DNA of 64,000 nt from Trichoderma breve (lineage: Eukaryota; Ascomycota; Sordariomycetes; Hypocreales; Hypocreaceae): assembly GCF_028502605.1 (NCBI RefSeq), contig NC_079237.1, positions 3,596,001 to 3,660,000 of the forward strand. The letters run 5' to 3'. The notes beneath the pieces are model-generated. The model saw only the letters and a list, made by a program, of their open reading frames with translations. It was not told the DNA's origin and did not search any database. Shown here piece by piece: positions 21,550 through 31,892 of the stretch. How positions within the stretch are numbered: the first letter of the stretch is position 1; every line of letters starts with the position of its first letter. The position numbers and the translations under genes are program-made.

Positions 21550-22335
21550 TCAGGGGTATCTAGCTCTCAAGTTTTCCAGGTAGTTTCGGTATTGTTGCAT
21601 AAGAATCTGGATGCTCGAGTCAACAAACTTGGCCAGCTCGTCGGGGCTTCTGCCCCTCTCGACTCGCTCCAAATCCACGACGACGACTCTACTCCCAACG
21701 ACGTGGAAGTTGTCGAGCTTCACGTCATCCTGCACAAAGCCCCTCGACGCAAGCGCAGTGAGCGACTCGTACAGGAGCTTGCGAACAAGGGTATATGCTT
21801 CTTCCGCCGTCTCGGTCGTGTAAGGGATGCACACTCCTCCCACGTCTGCCATGAGGTGGCTTCGCACCCCGGCAAAGTGCACGACTCCGAAATGCCGCGG
21901 GATGACGGTTCCCTGGAGAGACTGCAGGCTGCGGTACGAGGCCAGCTCGTTGTCAAATTCTTCTTCCCAGTCGGGTTTCTGGGACTTTAGGACGATGGCC
22001 GACGGGAGGTACCACTCGGGGAACCATCGCCGCAGGTAGGCTTGTGCGAATTTCGGGAATAGGTAGAGAATGGCTTTGATGACTTGGTCGAACAGGGTCG
22101 ACTGGATTTTTAAGCGGCGGACATTGGGATGATAGTTGTCGGCTGCCTGGCCAATGGCTGTGATGTGGCGGGAACGAAATCGAAAATGCTGTTCAAGATA
22201 AGAAGGGCAAGAATTAGCCAGGCAGGTCCAGTTGTGACTAGAGATGAAACGGGATGAAGAACTCACAACTGTTTCTACCGGCGCATTCCAGGGGATTTTT
22301 CTGCTGATGTGAAGCCCGGGGAGCAACGTGGACAT
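21550..22335 (-). CDS. Protein-kinase-like fold protein (fungal, atypical)
   Basis: Two exons (22267-22335 and 21550-22188) give 235 residues. The segment AIVLKSQKPDWEEEFDNELASYRSLQ offers a lysine and an acidic partner as in a kinase N-lobe. LMADVGG fits a hinge. FVQDDVKLDNFHVV matches the catalytic-loop pattern H-x-D-x-x-x-x-N with Gln for His, and VVVDLERV sits where DFG is expected, reading DLE. This suggests a divergent kinase or phosphotransferase, possibly reduced in activity. The 78-base intron (22189-22266) has GTGAGT, a GCTAAT branch-like site and CAG, but is a multiple of three without a stop. Read-through would add 26 residues. I prefer splicing because those residues look unlike protein. 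The ATG at 22335 is the first available in frame. Confidence 0.65.
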   Translation of the reverse strand: MSTLLPGLHISRKIPWNAPVETVVSSSSRFISSHNWTCLANSCPSYLEQHFRFRSRHITAIGQAADNYHPNVRRLKIQSTLFDQVIKAILYLFPKFAQAYLRRWFPEWYLPSAIVLKSQKPDWEEEFDNELASYRSLQSLQGTVIPRHFGVVHFAGVRSHLMADVGGVCIPYTTETAEEAYTLVRKLLYESLTALASRGFVQDDVKLDNFHVVGSRVVVVDLERVERGRSPDELAKFVDSSIQILMQQYRNYLENLRARYP

Positions 22336-23669
22336 TGCAAAACGAACGATTGACACTGCGGAGAAAAAGAAAAGCAACAAAGAAAAGGAACGGCAACCCA
22401 GCGACCGAGCAATGGCCCAGGGAAAAGATTCAGATGGGGGGAAAGATCTCTGCCTTGTGAGGGTTGAAGGAGCGGCACAGAGATCAAAAGGCTGGAGATG
22501 CAGGCCAGAAGGGGGATGACAAAGGCAAAGAGTGAGAAAGTGAGTGCATTGGAAATGGTGCTATTATGGCCTGCATCTTGGGATAATTTTGGCGGAGGCA
22601 ATTGGCGGTAGAGCGGCGGGCCAATCAGCGCGCAAAGATGACCTAGCCAATTAAGTGGCCGCGTTATCGATAAGAGATGCGGGCCGGGCCGTCAAAAACC
22701 AACTGAACAAATATTGGAGAAGTAGTTGTAGGAATTTGCTTAAGACAGAATGGGTTGTGTGAAATATTGATGTTGCTTGTGTCGTCAAAGAGGGCATTCT
22801 AGTGATGGTACTTTTTGGCTGTGGTGCAAAGGTAAGGCATTGTTGATATGTATGTAGTATGCATGCATGAACGCTGGCGTATTACTGGCTGCTGGTGTAA
22901 CTCAAAATGCAACACGCGTAAAGGGTGTGATGATTTATAAAGAACCATAGATTTGGGGCGAGGGCCACTTGGATAATAGTGCTCCCGCAGTGGATGAACA
23001 ATATCTGCGCTATTGTAGTGAGCACTGTGATTTTACAGCTGAAATAAGCGCTTGGGTCAACAGAGTTTGTCTGGCCAAGGCTGATCTCGAACTAATAGGT
23101 CCAGACAAAAGTCCGGCTAGCATAGTCCGTTGAATCATCGCAGATGCTTCTAGAGGATCTATGTGAAATGGTACCTTCCGAATAGGCCCTTCGGCTTGTA
23201 TCTATTGGTCTCATCGTAGGCATTAGTGGTGCGGCATCTGAGCCACTTCAGCGTATTGAAGAAGTGGTCTGTGTAAGTCAGCTCAATAGAAAAAAGTGCG
23301 CTCATAACCATATGGATACCACAATTAACCCTTCACCCACTATCGTCACCAATATCAATATCTAGTTACTCAACTTCTTTCAATCAAGTATGTCCATTAT
23401 CAGTTTCTTTCAAAATGCCTGCTCAAGAGACAAAAGTACAAAAAAATCAGTTCTGGATCATACTCCAGGGTAGCCTCGGACATGACTGTGACCCGAATGA
23501 TGTCACATCACGTGGGGCACGCTTGGTTCTTTCAACACCAGCATCATGCCACTTGCAGCCCATCTCCGAGGAGCTCTACAGCCTCATTCGCCGCTGTCCT
23601 AATGAGGTGATTGGTTCGAATTCCCTCAATCAACTGACCAAGTCCCCCGAGGATCACACAATTCCCGTC
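22336..23669. other. Divergent intergenic region, kinase-like gene / aim18
   Basis: This 1.33 kb stretch contains both promoters. The frame of aim18 stays open upstream to an ATG at 23415, but that extension lacks the expected presequence character. No other gene seen. Confidence 0.5.
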
Positions 23670-24821
23670 ATGATCCGTCCAACGACCCTCTGGCCGGTGC
23701 TCCGGTCCTCACCCCGATGTCAGCAGTGCCTCCGCCGAAGCCTCTTCTCCGGCAAGGGCTCCTCGCGCGTCTCCCAGGATTTCGATCTGAACAAGCTCAA
23801 TTCGCAGCGCCGCGACTATGAGCGCCATCGTACAATCTTTCTCGCCGCCGGAGCCACCGCCGGCATCATCTCGTTCGTCTACACTGCGTGGAAGCTGAAA
23901 AACGCCCTTGCGGAGCAGAAAGAGAAGCAAAAGGCAAAGGTGGCAGTGAAATGCGACGCCCCGCCGATTCCCACAGAGACCTTCAAGACCGAGGCTGGAG
24001 AGAAGAGGAAAATCGTTGTACACGACGAAGACGGAAACGTCATTGTTCCTACGGGCAATAGCGTCGTCCCTGCGTTTCCAAGGACAATCGACGTCAAGCT
24101 GCCGACTGCGAGGGAGGACAATTCGATAGCGGCGAGCATCTCGGATAAGCACGGAAGCGAATACACTCTGGTGGGCTTGGGCGTGCGCACAGTGACATTC
24201 ATCGGCATCCAGGTCTACATGGTAGGATTCTATGTGGCCACACAGGATATTGCGAAGTTGCAAAAGTACTTGATCAAGAAGATTAACCCGAGCGCCACGA
24301 CACTGATACCCGCCGAAAAGGATGCCCTTCGAAAGGCTCTCAAGGATGTTACTGAAGGAGAGGAGACGTGGGACACTCTCCTGAGGGAAGCCGAATGCCG
24401 CAGCGTGATGCGCATTATCCCTGTGCGGGATACCGATTTCCACCACCTCCGCGACGGATTCGTCCGGTCCATTGCCGCGCGGTCTCAGCGTGATAAGGCT
24501 TACAATGATGAGTCCTTTGGTGTCGCCATGAAAGACTTCAAGGCCCTCTTCAACCGAGGCTCAGTACCGAAGAAGCAGGAGCTGCTTCTCTGCCGTGACG
24601 AAAAGGGTGTGTTGTCCGTCATGTTCAACTCGGGCCGAGGCAAGGATCCCAAGCGGGAAGTCATGGGCACGGTTGAAGACGAGAGGCTGTCGCGACTGCT
24701 CTGGCTCAACTATCTTGCTGGCAGCAAGGTGGCGTCGGAGCCGGCGCGGGAGAGTATCATTGAGGGCGTCATGGAGTTTGTGGAGAGGCCGGTGGGAACG
24801 GTTGCGACGCAAGTCGTGTAG
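23670..24821 (+). CDS. aim18: Mitochondrial chalcone-isomerase-fold protein Aim18
   Basis: From the ATG at 23670 the protein has 383 residues. It begins MIRPTTLWPVLRSSPRCQQCLRRSLFSG, an Arg/Ser-rich mitochondrial presequence, and has one hydrophobic segment near residue 55 (IFLAAGATAGIISFVYTAW). After a linker comes the chalcone-isomerase-like domain: LVGLGVRTVTFIGIQVYMVGFYVA, RIIPVRDTDFHHLRDGFVRSI, and a C-terminal block with SRLLWLNYLAG. Yeast Aim18 and Aim46 share this fold, lie in the mitochondrial inner membrane facing the intermembrane space and bind heme rather than isomerise chalcones. I start at 23670 because it gives a clean presequence. Confidence 0.88.
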   Translation: MIRPTTLWPVLRSSPRCQQCLRRSLFSGKGSSRVSQDFDLNKLNSQRRDYERHRTIFLAAGATAGIISFVYTAWKLKNALAEQKEKQKAKVAVKCDAPPIPTETFKTEAGEKRKIVVHDEDGNVIVPTGNSVVPAFPRTIDVKLPTAREDNSIAASISDKHGSEYTLVGLGVRTVTFIGIQVYMVGFYVATQDIAKLQKYLIKKINPSATTLIPAEKDALRKALKDVTEGEETWDTLLREAECRSVMRIIPVRDTDFHHLRDGFVRSIAARSQRDKAYNDESFGVAMKDFKALFNRGSVPKKQELLLCRDEKGVLSVMFNSGRGKDPKREVMGTVEDERLSRLLWLNYLAGSKVASEPARESIIEGVMEFVERPVGTVATQVV

Positions 24822-25243
24822 TATAGACGGCTGGTAATTGCCAATACTCGCCATTGTAAAAGAACTTTATAACTTGTATAATAGTAAGCAGCGGAAGACA
24901 GATTTACGCCGCATCTCGCGATTTAGCAAAAAGAAAACAACTCAATGAAGCCATATTTGCATGTGATGGAAGGGGTTATATTCTTGATTTTGTATTTTTG
25001 TAAAGCTAACAATGGCAACTCTACTCGAGTCTATAAAGTATCGCTGAATTGCCTCGCTGAAGCACGACCGTTACGCATCTTCATCTGCGCAAAGCCTCTC
25101 CGTCTATTATATCTTGGATCTGTCGGCCCCTCTATCAAACCCCAAAACAAACAGCCCATCAGCCAAAATTGTTCTCTTGTTTTATTTTGTTTTCTTTATG
25201 TCTCGCTCTTCCTACTGCATCGCATCAAAGAATGCTGGAGCGC
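24822..25243. other. Convergent intergenic region, aim18 / glutaredoxin
   Basis: This 422-base AT-rich stretch separates two stop codons. An ORF at 24945-25451 runs antisense into the glutaredoxin gene and is rejected. Nothing else seen. Confidence 0.5.
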
Positions 25244-25695
25244 TTACGCATATGCGCCGGCCTCCTCGAGGCGGCTCTTGAGCACGCCGCGCTTGTCGAG
25301 CTCCTGCAGGTCAGAGTTGCCGCCGACGTGCTGCTGGGCGAAGAAGATGTTGGGGACGGAGCGCTGGCCGCTGATTTCGAGGAGGGCGTCTTGGAGGTCG
25401 TCACCGTCGTCTATTATGTCCGCTGTTAGAATTGTGTTGTTCATAGAATAGAAGAGAGAAAACATACTTCGGTTGTCCAACTCGACGACTTCGTACTGGG
25501 CCTTGAGCTCGTTCAGCTTCGCCTTGGTGGCCTTGCAGTAGGGGCACCAGGTCTTGGAGAAGACGACTATAAATTTCAACAGTTAGATTCGGACTTGTTG
25601 AAGGGAAAGGGAGAGATGGGTTATTTGTTTGCGGGCAAATACTTACCAACATTGTTGTTGTCAATGATTCGCTGGACTTCCTTGACGTTGGCCAT
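25244..25695 (-). CDS. Dithiol glutaredoxin
   Basis: Three exons (25647-25695, 25468-25566, 25244-25410) join in frame to 104 residues. The protein has VVFSKTWCPYCKATK with the active site Cys-Pro-Tyr-Cys at residues 24-27, EISGQRSVPNIFF with the conserved cis-Pro loop, and HVGGNSDLQEL that binds glutathione. It reduces disulphides and glutathione mixed disulphides using GSH, and without a signal peptide is presumably cytosolic (Grx1/Grx2 type). The second intron's acceptor could also be an upstream CAG. I use the TAG because it restores the family spacing before the IQDAL-like helix (here LQDALLEISG). Confidence 0.92.
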
Positions 25696-26662
25696 TCTGG
25701 CTTCGGGACTCAGTTTAACAGCGGATGTAAAAAAGGATCGGATAAAGTTCATGAGTATGGAGAGTTGTGATGATGAAACTAGAAAGATCGGAGGAAGGTC
25801 TCGTTTATATCTATACTCGTATATGATATGTAATGCGGCGTGGATTGATTATGCGGGCACTTGGTGAGATTTACCACAACCCGGCAAAATGACGAAGCCG
25901 CCCGAAGCAGCCACTCAACTGCATCAGTCAGCCGGGAGGGGCAACGCCTGGGTCAAGGTATTTGTCAATATACTAATCAGGATGTGGACTAGAGAGTTGA
26001 TTCCAAAGCGCGCAGAAGGGCCAGGGCGGGCGCGTGATTGGAGGAGAAGGCCGTGATGGTCCTCTTTTTTTTATCTCTTCGGGCGTTGGCCTTGGGTTTG
26101 GAGGTACTTGATCTGCCGGAGTATTTAGAAAGGCGACAACTAGTATATCGTTTGTTGTATGAAGAACTTGGATTCTGTATATAATTTTAGATTCAATCCC
26201 TGTATGCTGAACCCGATCTGGGGTTACACATCAGCTTCCATAGATGGTTGAATCCTTCGTGCGCTGGCTGTTCGGTGTACTCGATGCCCATTTCCCAGAT
26301 AGGATATTGCCAACTGTGGCAATTGGTGGGCTAAGTCTTTCGTGCGCAAAACCTCGGTCGAATTCGGTCGACCTGTCGCAAAACAAACAGCGACATATAA
26401 TCCCATCATTGATTACTTCAGCTCAAATCAATTGAATATTCCATACTTGAGTGTTTCATTCTTAGTCACTGCGCGACCGTGCATATCGCATCATGCTGCT
26501 GCTGCTCAGGGGAAATCTCGGCATGTGATCAATAACATCGCTATTATTTACCAGACATCAAACGCTGCCAAATCCGTAAAAGCGACCACTGCTCATACAT
26601 CAATGTCCTAATATTTGTCATTTATTCATTAAAAATTCCAATCGCCATCATCATCATCACCC
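25696..26662. other. Intergenic region, glutaredoxin promoter and ALDH 3' side
   Basis: No gene is supported in 967 bases. A TACTCGTA octamer lies at 25814, within the glutaredoxin upstream region. The remainder is AT-rich. Confidence 0.5.
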
Positions 26663-28259
26663 CTATTCGAAAATCTTCTTCCACACCCACAAACTCGTAT
26701 GGTCCGTAAACTGCTTGAAGCCCTCAATCCCCCATTCCCTCCCCAATCCGCTCTCCTTGGTCCCTCCAAACGGGATATTGGGCGCAACATCAAAGTGCGA
26801 ATTAACCCAAACACTGCCAGCACTGAGCTGTCGCGCCATCCTCTCTGCTCGCTCCAGGTCCTTGCCCCAGACCGATGCGCCGAGTCCAATGTCCAGCGAG
26901 TTTGCTCGCTCAATCACTTCGGCGTCTGAAGACCACTTGAGGAGCGGCACGATGGGGCCGAACGGCTCCTCGAGGACGATGCGGGAGTCGTCGGGGGGGT
27001 TGTCGACGATGGCGGGCTCGGCGAAGTAGCCGGTGGCTGAGTCGAGGACCTTGCCGTCGAGAGCTACCTTGTATCCCGACTTCTTGACGTCTTCGTACAT
27101 ATTCTTGACCAAGTCATATCTAGAAAGAATCAAGGTGAGCAGTTGGAAATATTGAATTAAGAAGAATGCACGAAGGCACTTACTGCATCTTGTTTTGGAT
27201 AGGTCCAACCAAAACACCCGGCTCAAATCCGCCTCCCGTCTTGATGTTCTCTTTGGTAAAAAAGACCAAAGCATCTCTGAACTGGTCGTATATCTTTTCG
27301 TGAACAAATATTCGCTTAGCCAGCATGCAAATTTGCCCCGAGTTGATAAAGGTCATGGTGGCAATCTTGGGCAGACACTTAGCAATATCGACGTCTTCGT
27401 TCACGATGAGGGCGTCGTTGCCACCAAGCTCGAGAACACATCGCTTCAACGTCCTGGAGCAGCTTGCAGCGACAAGCTTGCCGGTGCGAACAGAGCCAGT
27501 AAATGTGATGAGCCTGATGTCGGGGTGGTCCGTCATCCAGGGGCCGAGGGCATCGTCGCCGCTGAGAGCCTGGAAGACACCTGGTGGGAAGATGGACATG
27601 CCGAGTTCGCACAGCTTCAGGTCAGTGTACGGGCTGAACGGCGACGGCTTCATGATGATGGTGTTTCCGGTCATCAGCGCAGGCCCAACCTTGCCTAGGC
27701 CGAGGAGAGCAGGCCAGTTCCAGGGCACGATGGCGCCGCACACACCCAGCGGACGATGAGTGCCATATACTGTGCGCTCGTCGTTTTCTTCCAGGATCTC
27801 GTCCTTGAGCTCCATGGTGGCAAATGTCCGAAGCCATTGTATCACATTGTTAAACTCGGTCTTGGAGACGAGGAGAGGCTTTCCCGTTTCCATCGTGTCG
27901 AGCTTCTCGAGCTCTTCACGGTTAGCTTCTATGGCATCTGCGTAGGCCAGCATAAGCTCGGATCTCTCCTGAAAGGTTGTCTGGGACCAGGTTTTGAATG
28001 CATTCTTAGCGTGCTTGACGGCGACGTCGAGGTCCTCTTTGGTTGCGAATGGGGCGGGCCACAGAGGCTTTTCAGTAGCTGGGTCTATTGTGTTTCGTGT
28101 CTTTGCTGTTGGCACAAATTTGCCATTGATGATGTTGCCTGGGTATGACTACATAGGTGAGTTGTCAGTCAGTTAGATAATGGAGATCTAGATGCGACAT
28201 ATCGATGGCTCAACAAAACATACCTGGATGTCAATCGATGGTGTTGAAATGACTGCCAT
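26663..28259 (-). CDS. Aldehyde dehydrogenase (NAD(P)+-dependent, ALDH superfamily)
   Basis: Three exons (28224-28259, 27184-28148, 26663-27119) join in frame to 485 residues. Conserved motifs appear in order: IVPWNWPALLG with the oxyanion Asn near residue 156, KPSPFSPYT for cofactor binding, ITFTGSVRTGK, LELGGND with the general-base Glu near 252, NSGQIC with the catalytic Cys near 286, EEPFGPIVP and PFGGTKESGLGREWG. All catalytic residues are intact. There is no presequence, so a cytosolic enzyme oxidising small or medium aldehydes to acids is likely. The substrate cannot be told from sequence. The closest pattern is the broad group of fungal betaine/aldehyde dehydrogenase-like enzymes. Confidence 0.93.
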
Positions 28260-30743
28260 ATTGAAGAATGTTGTGCAACACTGCCAATTGCAAGATATCT
28301 AGGTGATGAATGAAACTCCAGGCCCCCAAGTCTTGCTCGATGGCCACGACATGAGCTGTTTATATAGCCATTGCCCAGCCATGCTAGCGGGACGCAACCG
28401 AACACACATGCAACAGAGCAACAACGGATCTTCCCCAGCCCGAGGCCCGCTTGTGTGCGAATCTTGTCCTATCTCCTCCCCGAGTTTGTGTCATCATCCC
28501 TGTCTCAAGGTAGCATCTCCTAGTGCATGGTGTTAGTACCACAGCCATTCCATACTATTGCATGCTTGGCATACCTGTACAGTGCTGAATTTCAGCCCTA
28601 ATACACCAGACCACCTATTTCAAGTAGATATCACGAATATGAATGCAACCTTTATCTCTTCAAACACAAGTTCCTCGAGTCATGACACAAAAATGCGGGC
28701 GTTTGAGCGCACCTCCGACGTTTGATAACTCCTTGATAACGACAGCTTTATTTAGAGTCGGATATGCCCCCCAACCTTGGAACCTTGCATGCTCTACGGG
28801 GGTATGCAGACAGACGTCGTATCGCTTCGCATAGCCCTGGAGACTGGCAACCAACCCCACGAAAATGCGAGGACATGCATCTCATCGACACAGTGTCCAA
28901 TATTCGGCCACCGTCCCATTGCCGATATCAATGTCCGTTGAAGCAGCCACTTGGTACTCGTATATCCCTAGTAGGTGCTAACTGGAGTTACGAGAGTCGA
29001 TTAGAGCCATATGGAGACAAGCGCAGCTGGGGATCGAGGACACGGAGTCAATGTACGGCAGATGTAAATGGACTATAGCGGACCTCCGCAAAATGCAAAA
29101 GGTTTGGAATTATGCACGCGGGAGGCTTTGGGGTCCAGAGGCTAGTTTGCCAGCTATTTCGCGGGGAACCTGGGCGTTTGTCTCTTTTGAGTCTAGATGC
29201 CACCGTTAGATTGGCGATGTTGCCGACTTATGATGACAGGAACGCGACTCGAACATGAACAGCTGGCAATCTAGATGCTGTTATTGGTGGTCTGCCAGCA
29301 AGTTGTTCGGGAGAGGTTTTCGGCTGCTGGGGATAGTTGCTCGGGGCTGACAAATATTAACCGTGGAAGCCCGAGGCGATAAGTTGTGCGCCTATCTGCA
29401 TGTATATACCTGATCTTCGGAGGGTTGAAGCACGGAAGATGAAAGTTCGGAAGAGCGTCTGAGAGGAGTCGGACACGGTACAGCAGACGCACGGAACACT
29501 AGAAGTCGGAACTTGACCCCGAAGTCTCGTTTCCGGCCCCAGTCAGCATCAGTTCCGGTTGTATGTAGAGCGGTGACTTGCTCCGTGAAGAGATGAGTGA
29601 CGGAACAGCGACCGAACATTTGCACCGTGTGTCATTTCTTAGGCAATGCAAGCGCTTTGTTTGTCATCCATCCATCAATGCCATGCATCGTGGGCGCTTT
29701 AAAGGCTCATACATGCCTCGCTTTCGTTTTCCAGCCAAGCTTCACGACGAAGGAGGCATCAGCAGGACGTAAACATGTCAGCAGCGGGGGATGTATTGTC
29801 TGAACATGGTGTGAACATGCTCACATGTGTGTTGCCCACTTGAGACAGATTCGGCTGCTCAACATTGATCCCTTTTGAGATAGGTACTGGAGATGGATGC
29901 AAATTTCAAGGCAACACCATGGACATTGATATCATGGATGGATGATAGAACCTACATGTACAGCTCGAGGAGATCAAATGTGCATGCGGGCAGAGTTACA
30001 GCGCTGACAGCGCCTCTAATTAATTCAAACCCACTAAACTCCCGCTACACAGGGGACTCCCCCAGGCCCCGCCAGTTCCCCAGTCGCCGCTAAAGTAAAA
30101 AATCATGGAACCTCGAACCTAAAGAAAAAATCTTGACACATTGTCACCAGTCCCAAAGAGCCTCAATCCCCATAATTCTCGTCCATCCATCTGCATCTCG
30201 TCCGCATCGCTGGCTCGACACAACCGCCTAACCTTGCCCGAATCCAGCCGCATCACCAGCCACCCATCGCGAAGCCCGTTGTTGTGCTGTGCTGCCTCGT
30301 GCTGTGCGAGTCGAATCGAATACAGCCAACCAACCAGACCACGCTCATTCACCGCAAACTGCCAACAACGAATTTGATCAGCTGAGCCTCACTCGTTCAT
30401 TGTCGCCCCAGCCATCCAGAGGATAGAATTGCTAGGCTCGCGCTCCTTCGGCCAGCTCCGTGATCGTCGCTTTGTGTGGGCAATTTCCTGCACTTGCCTT
30501 GCTTCTCCAGTCAAATCCAACCAATCCAATCCGCTAAGCCTCGCTCGAAATCATTCGTCAGTCCCGGTTCAAGCGATTTTTGCTCAGCCTTGCTGTTCAC
30601 CCCCACGACCCCGCGATCTTTTTTGTTCCGCAGAACAAGCATTGAACATCCAAAGAGAGAGACAGAGAGAGAAGAGAGAAGAATCCCAGACAAATAGCCG
30701 CCTTGTCTTCTTTCTCCTCTTCTCCCTTCTTCTTTCCTGGTAA
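28260..30743. other. Gene-free stretch, ALDH promoter and BAG gene leader
   Basis: This 2.5 kb stretch has only short, motif-free ORFs. From about 30107 onward no ATG occurs on the plus strand. The region becomes CT-rich with a GA repeat at 30654-30683, consistent with a long 5' leader of the BAG gene. A TACTCGTA octamer lies at 28955. Confidence 0.5.
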
Positions 30744-30977
30744 GGTGTCCTCAGCCAGGGCCACCTTGATACCCAAGACGCCAAGGTGGATTCCAACCAG
30801 CCCATCGTGGCATCTTCCGGTGCCCTGCAACACATCATCACCAACTACCTCAACGGCACTCTCACGAATCTCTCCGCCGCCCTTCAAGAGTCGAGCGAGT
30901 ACATCTCGGGGACCCTGGGCGTCCCGCCCACATTTGTCTACAGCGGCCTCGCTGCCCTTGTGGCCCTACCCATCACC
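30744..30977 (+). other. In-frame, coding-like extension upstream of the BAG gene's first ATG
   Basis: The frame of the BAG gene is open from 30744 (after a TAA at 30741). From the GTG at 30786 it encodes 64 residues with strong C/G third-position bias. They include an amphipathic stretch (ALQHIITNYLNGTLTNLSAALQ) and a hydrophobic helix (TFVYSGLAALVALPIT) directly before the first ATG. No ATG is present in any plus-strand frame between about 30107 and 30977. Candidates are initiation at a near-cognate codon (GTG 30786 has A at -3 and G at +4) or a missed upstream exon. Confidence 0.55.
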
Positions 30978-31892
30978 ATGTCGCGATACGGATGGTCGCT
31001 CAACCGCGAGCAGAGCTTCGGCGCCATGTCGGGCGGCGTTCCGGATGTCACAAACGAAGACTTTAGCTACATCACCGCCCAAGACATTGACGACCCTCGA
31101 GTCGAATACACCGACACCCGCTACTATCCTCCTCGACCGCGCTCCAGAGGACCTTCAGAGCCCGAAGACGACATCCTGCTGATCAAGAACAGAGGCGTGA
31201 CTTATCCGGCTCACTTTCCTGCCTACTCGATCGGTGATGGCAAGCTGTTCGTCAAAGATGTGCGGGACCGTATTGGCCTGCTTATGGATCTATCGTCGCG
31301 CACAACACGCCGAGTAAAACTGCTCTACAAGGGCAAGCAGCTCAAGGAGTCGATGTACCCCGTCCGAGAATATGGAGTCAAGAACAAGAGCGAGCTCATG
31401 GCCATCATCCCCGACGCCGAGGACGACAACAGCGGCCGATCGGATGACGAGATGCTTATTGTGGATGAGCCGCGAACCGAGTCCAAATCCTCAAAGTCAA
31501 AGAGCAAGAAGAAGAAGAGCAAGAAGAGGTCTGACAAGAGCGAGGCCACGTCCCCAACCAGCCCCGTTGACAGCGGCTCAAACGCCGACGCGACAAACGG
31601 TGTCCCGCCCGAGGTGATCAGTGCCGCTCTGAAGAAGCTGGGCGACATCTCTGATGACTTCCATTCCAACTGGCTGCCGCTGTGCTTGAATTATATCGAC
31701 TCGCCCCCCAAGGATGCCAAGAAACGAGACGAGGAGCACAGGAAGCTGTCTGAATCCGTCATGCAGCAAATCATCTTGAAGCTCGACGGCGTGGAGACCG
31801 AGGGCGTTGATGAGATTCGACAGAAACGAAAGGACCTTGTCCGACGAGTCCAAGAGGTGCTCAAGCAGCTGGATACCGCCAAGGCATCATGA
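30978..31892 (+). CDS. Ubiquitin-like / BAG-domain Hsp70 co-chaperone
   Basis: From the first ATG (30978, ACC context) the protein has 304 residues. It has a disordered start, then a ubiquitin-like segment near 100-160 with a KLLYKGKQLKESMYP motif. A lysine/serine-rich linker (KSKSKKKKSKKRSDKS) precedes a C-terminal BAG domain with DDFHSNWLPLCLNYIDSPP and DEIRQKRKDLVRRVQEVLKQLD. BAG domains bind the Hsp70 ATPase domain and promote nucleotide release. The fungal relative Snl1 is anchored to the ER/nuclear envelope by an N-terminal membrane helix, and such a helix exists here only in the extension upstream of the first ATG. The domain call is good; the true start is open. Confidence 0.85.
   Translation: MSRYGWSLNREQSFGAMSGGVPDVTNEDFSYITAQDIDDPRVEYTDTRYYPPRPRSRGPSEPEDDILLIKNRGVTYPAHFPAYSIGDGKLFVKDVRDRIGLLMDLSSRTTRRVKLLYKGKQLKESMYPVREYGVKNKSELMAIIPDAEDDNSGRSDDEMLIVDEPRTESKSSKSKSKKKKSKKRSDKSEATSPTSPVDSGSNADATNGVPPEVISAALKKLGDISDDFHSNWLPLCLNYIDSPPKDAKKRDEEHRKLSESVMQQIILKLDGVETEGVDEIRQKRKDLVRRVQEVLKQLDTAKAS

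Noticed and set aside
23415..23669. 85-codon extension of aim18 upstream of 23670
   Set aside because: The extension has no targeting character, and the ATG at 23670 begins a clean Arg-rich presequence.
23709..24446. 245-codon minus-strand ORF opposite aim18
   Set aside because: It is antisense to conserved chalcone-isomerase-fold motifs and has no recognisable domain.
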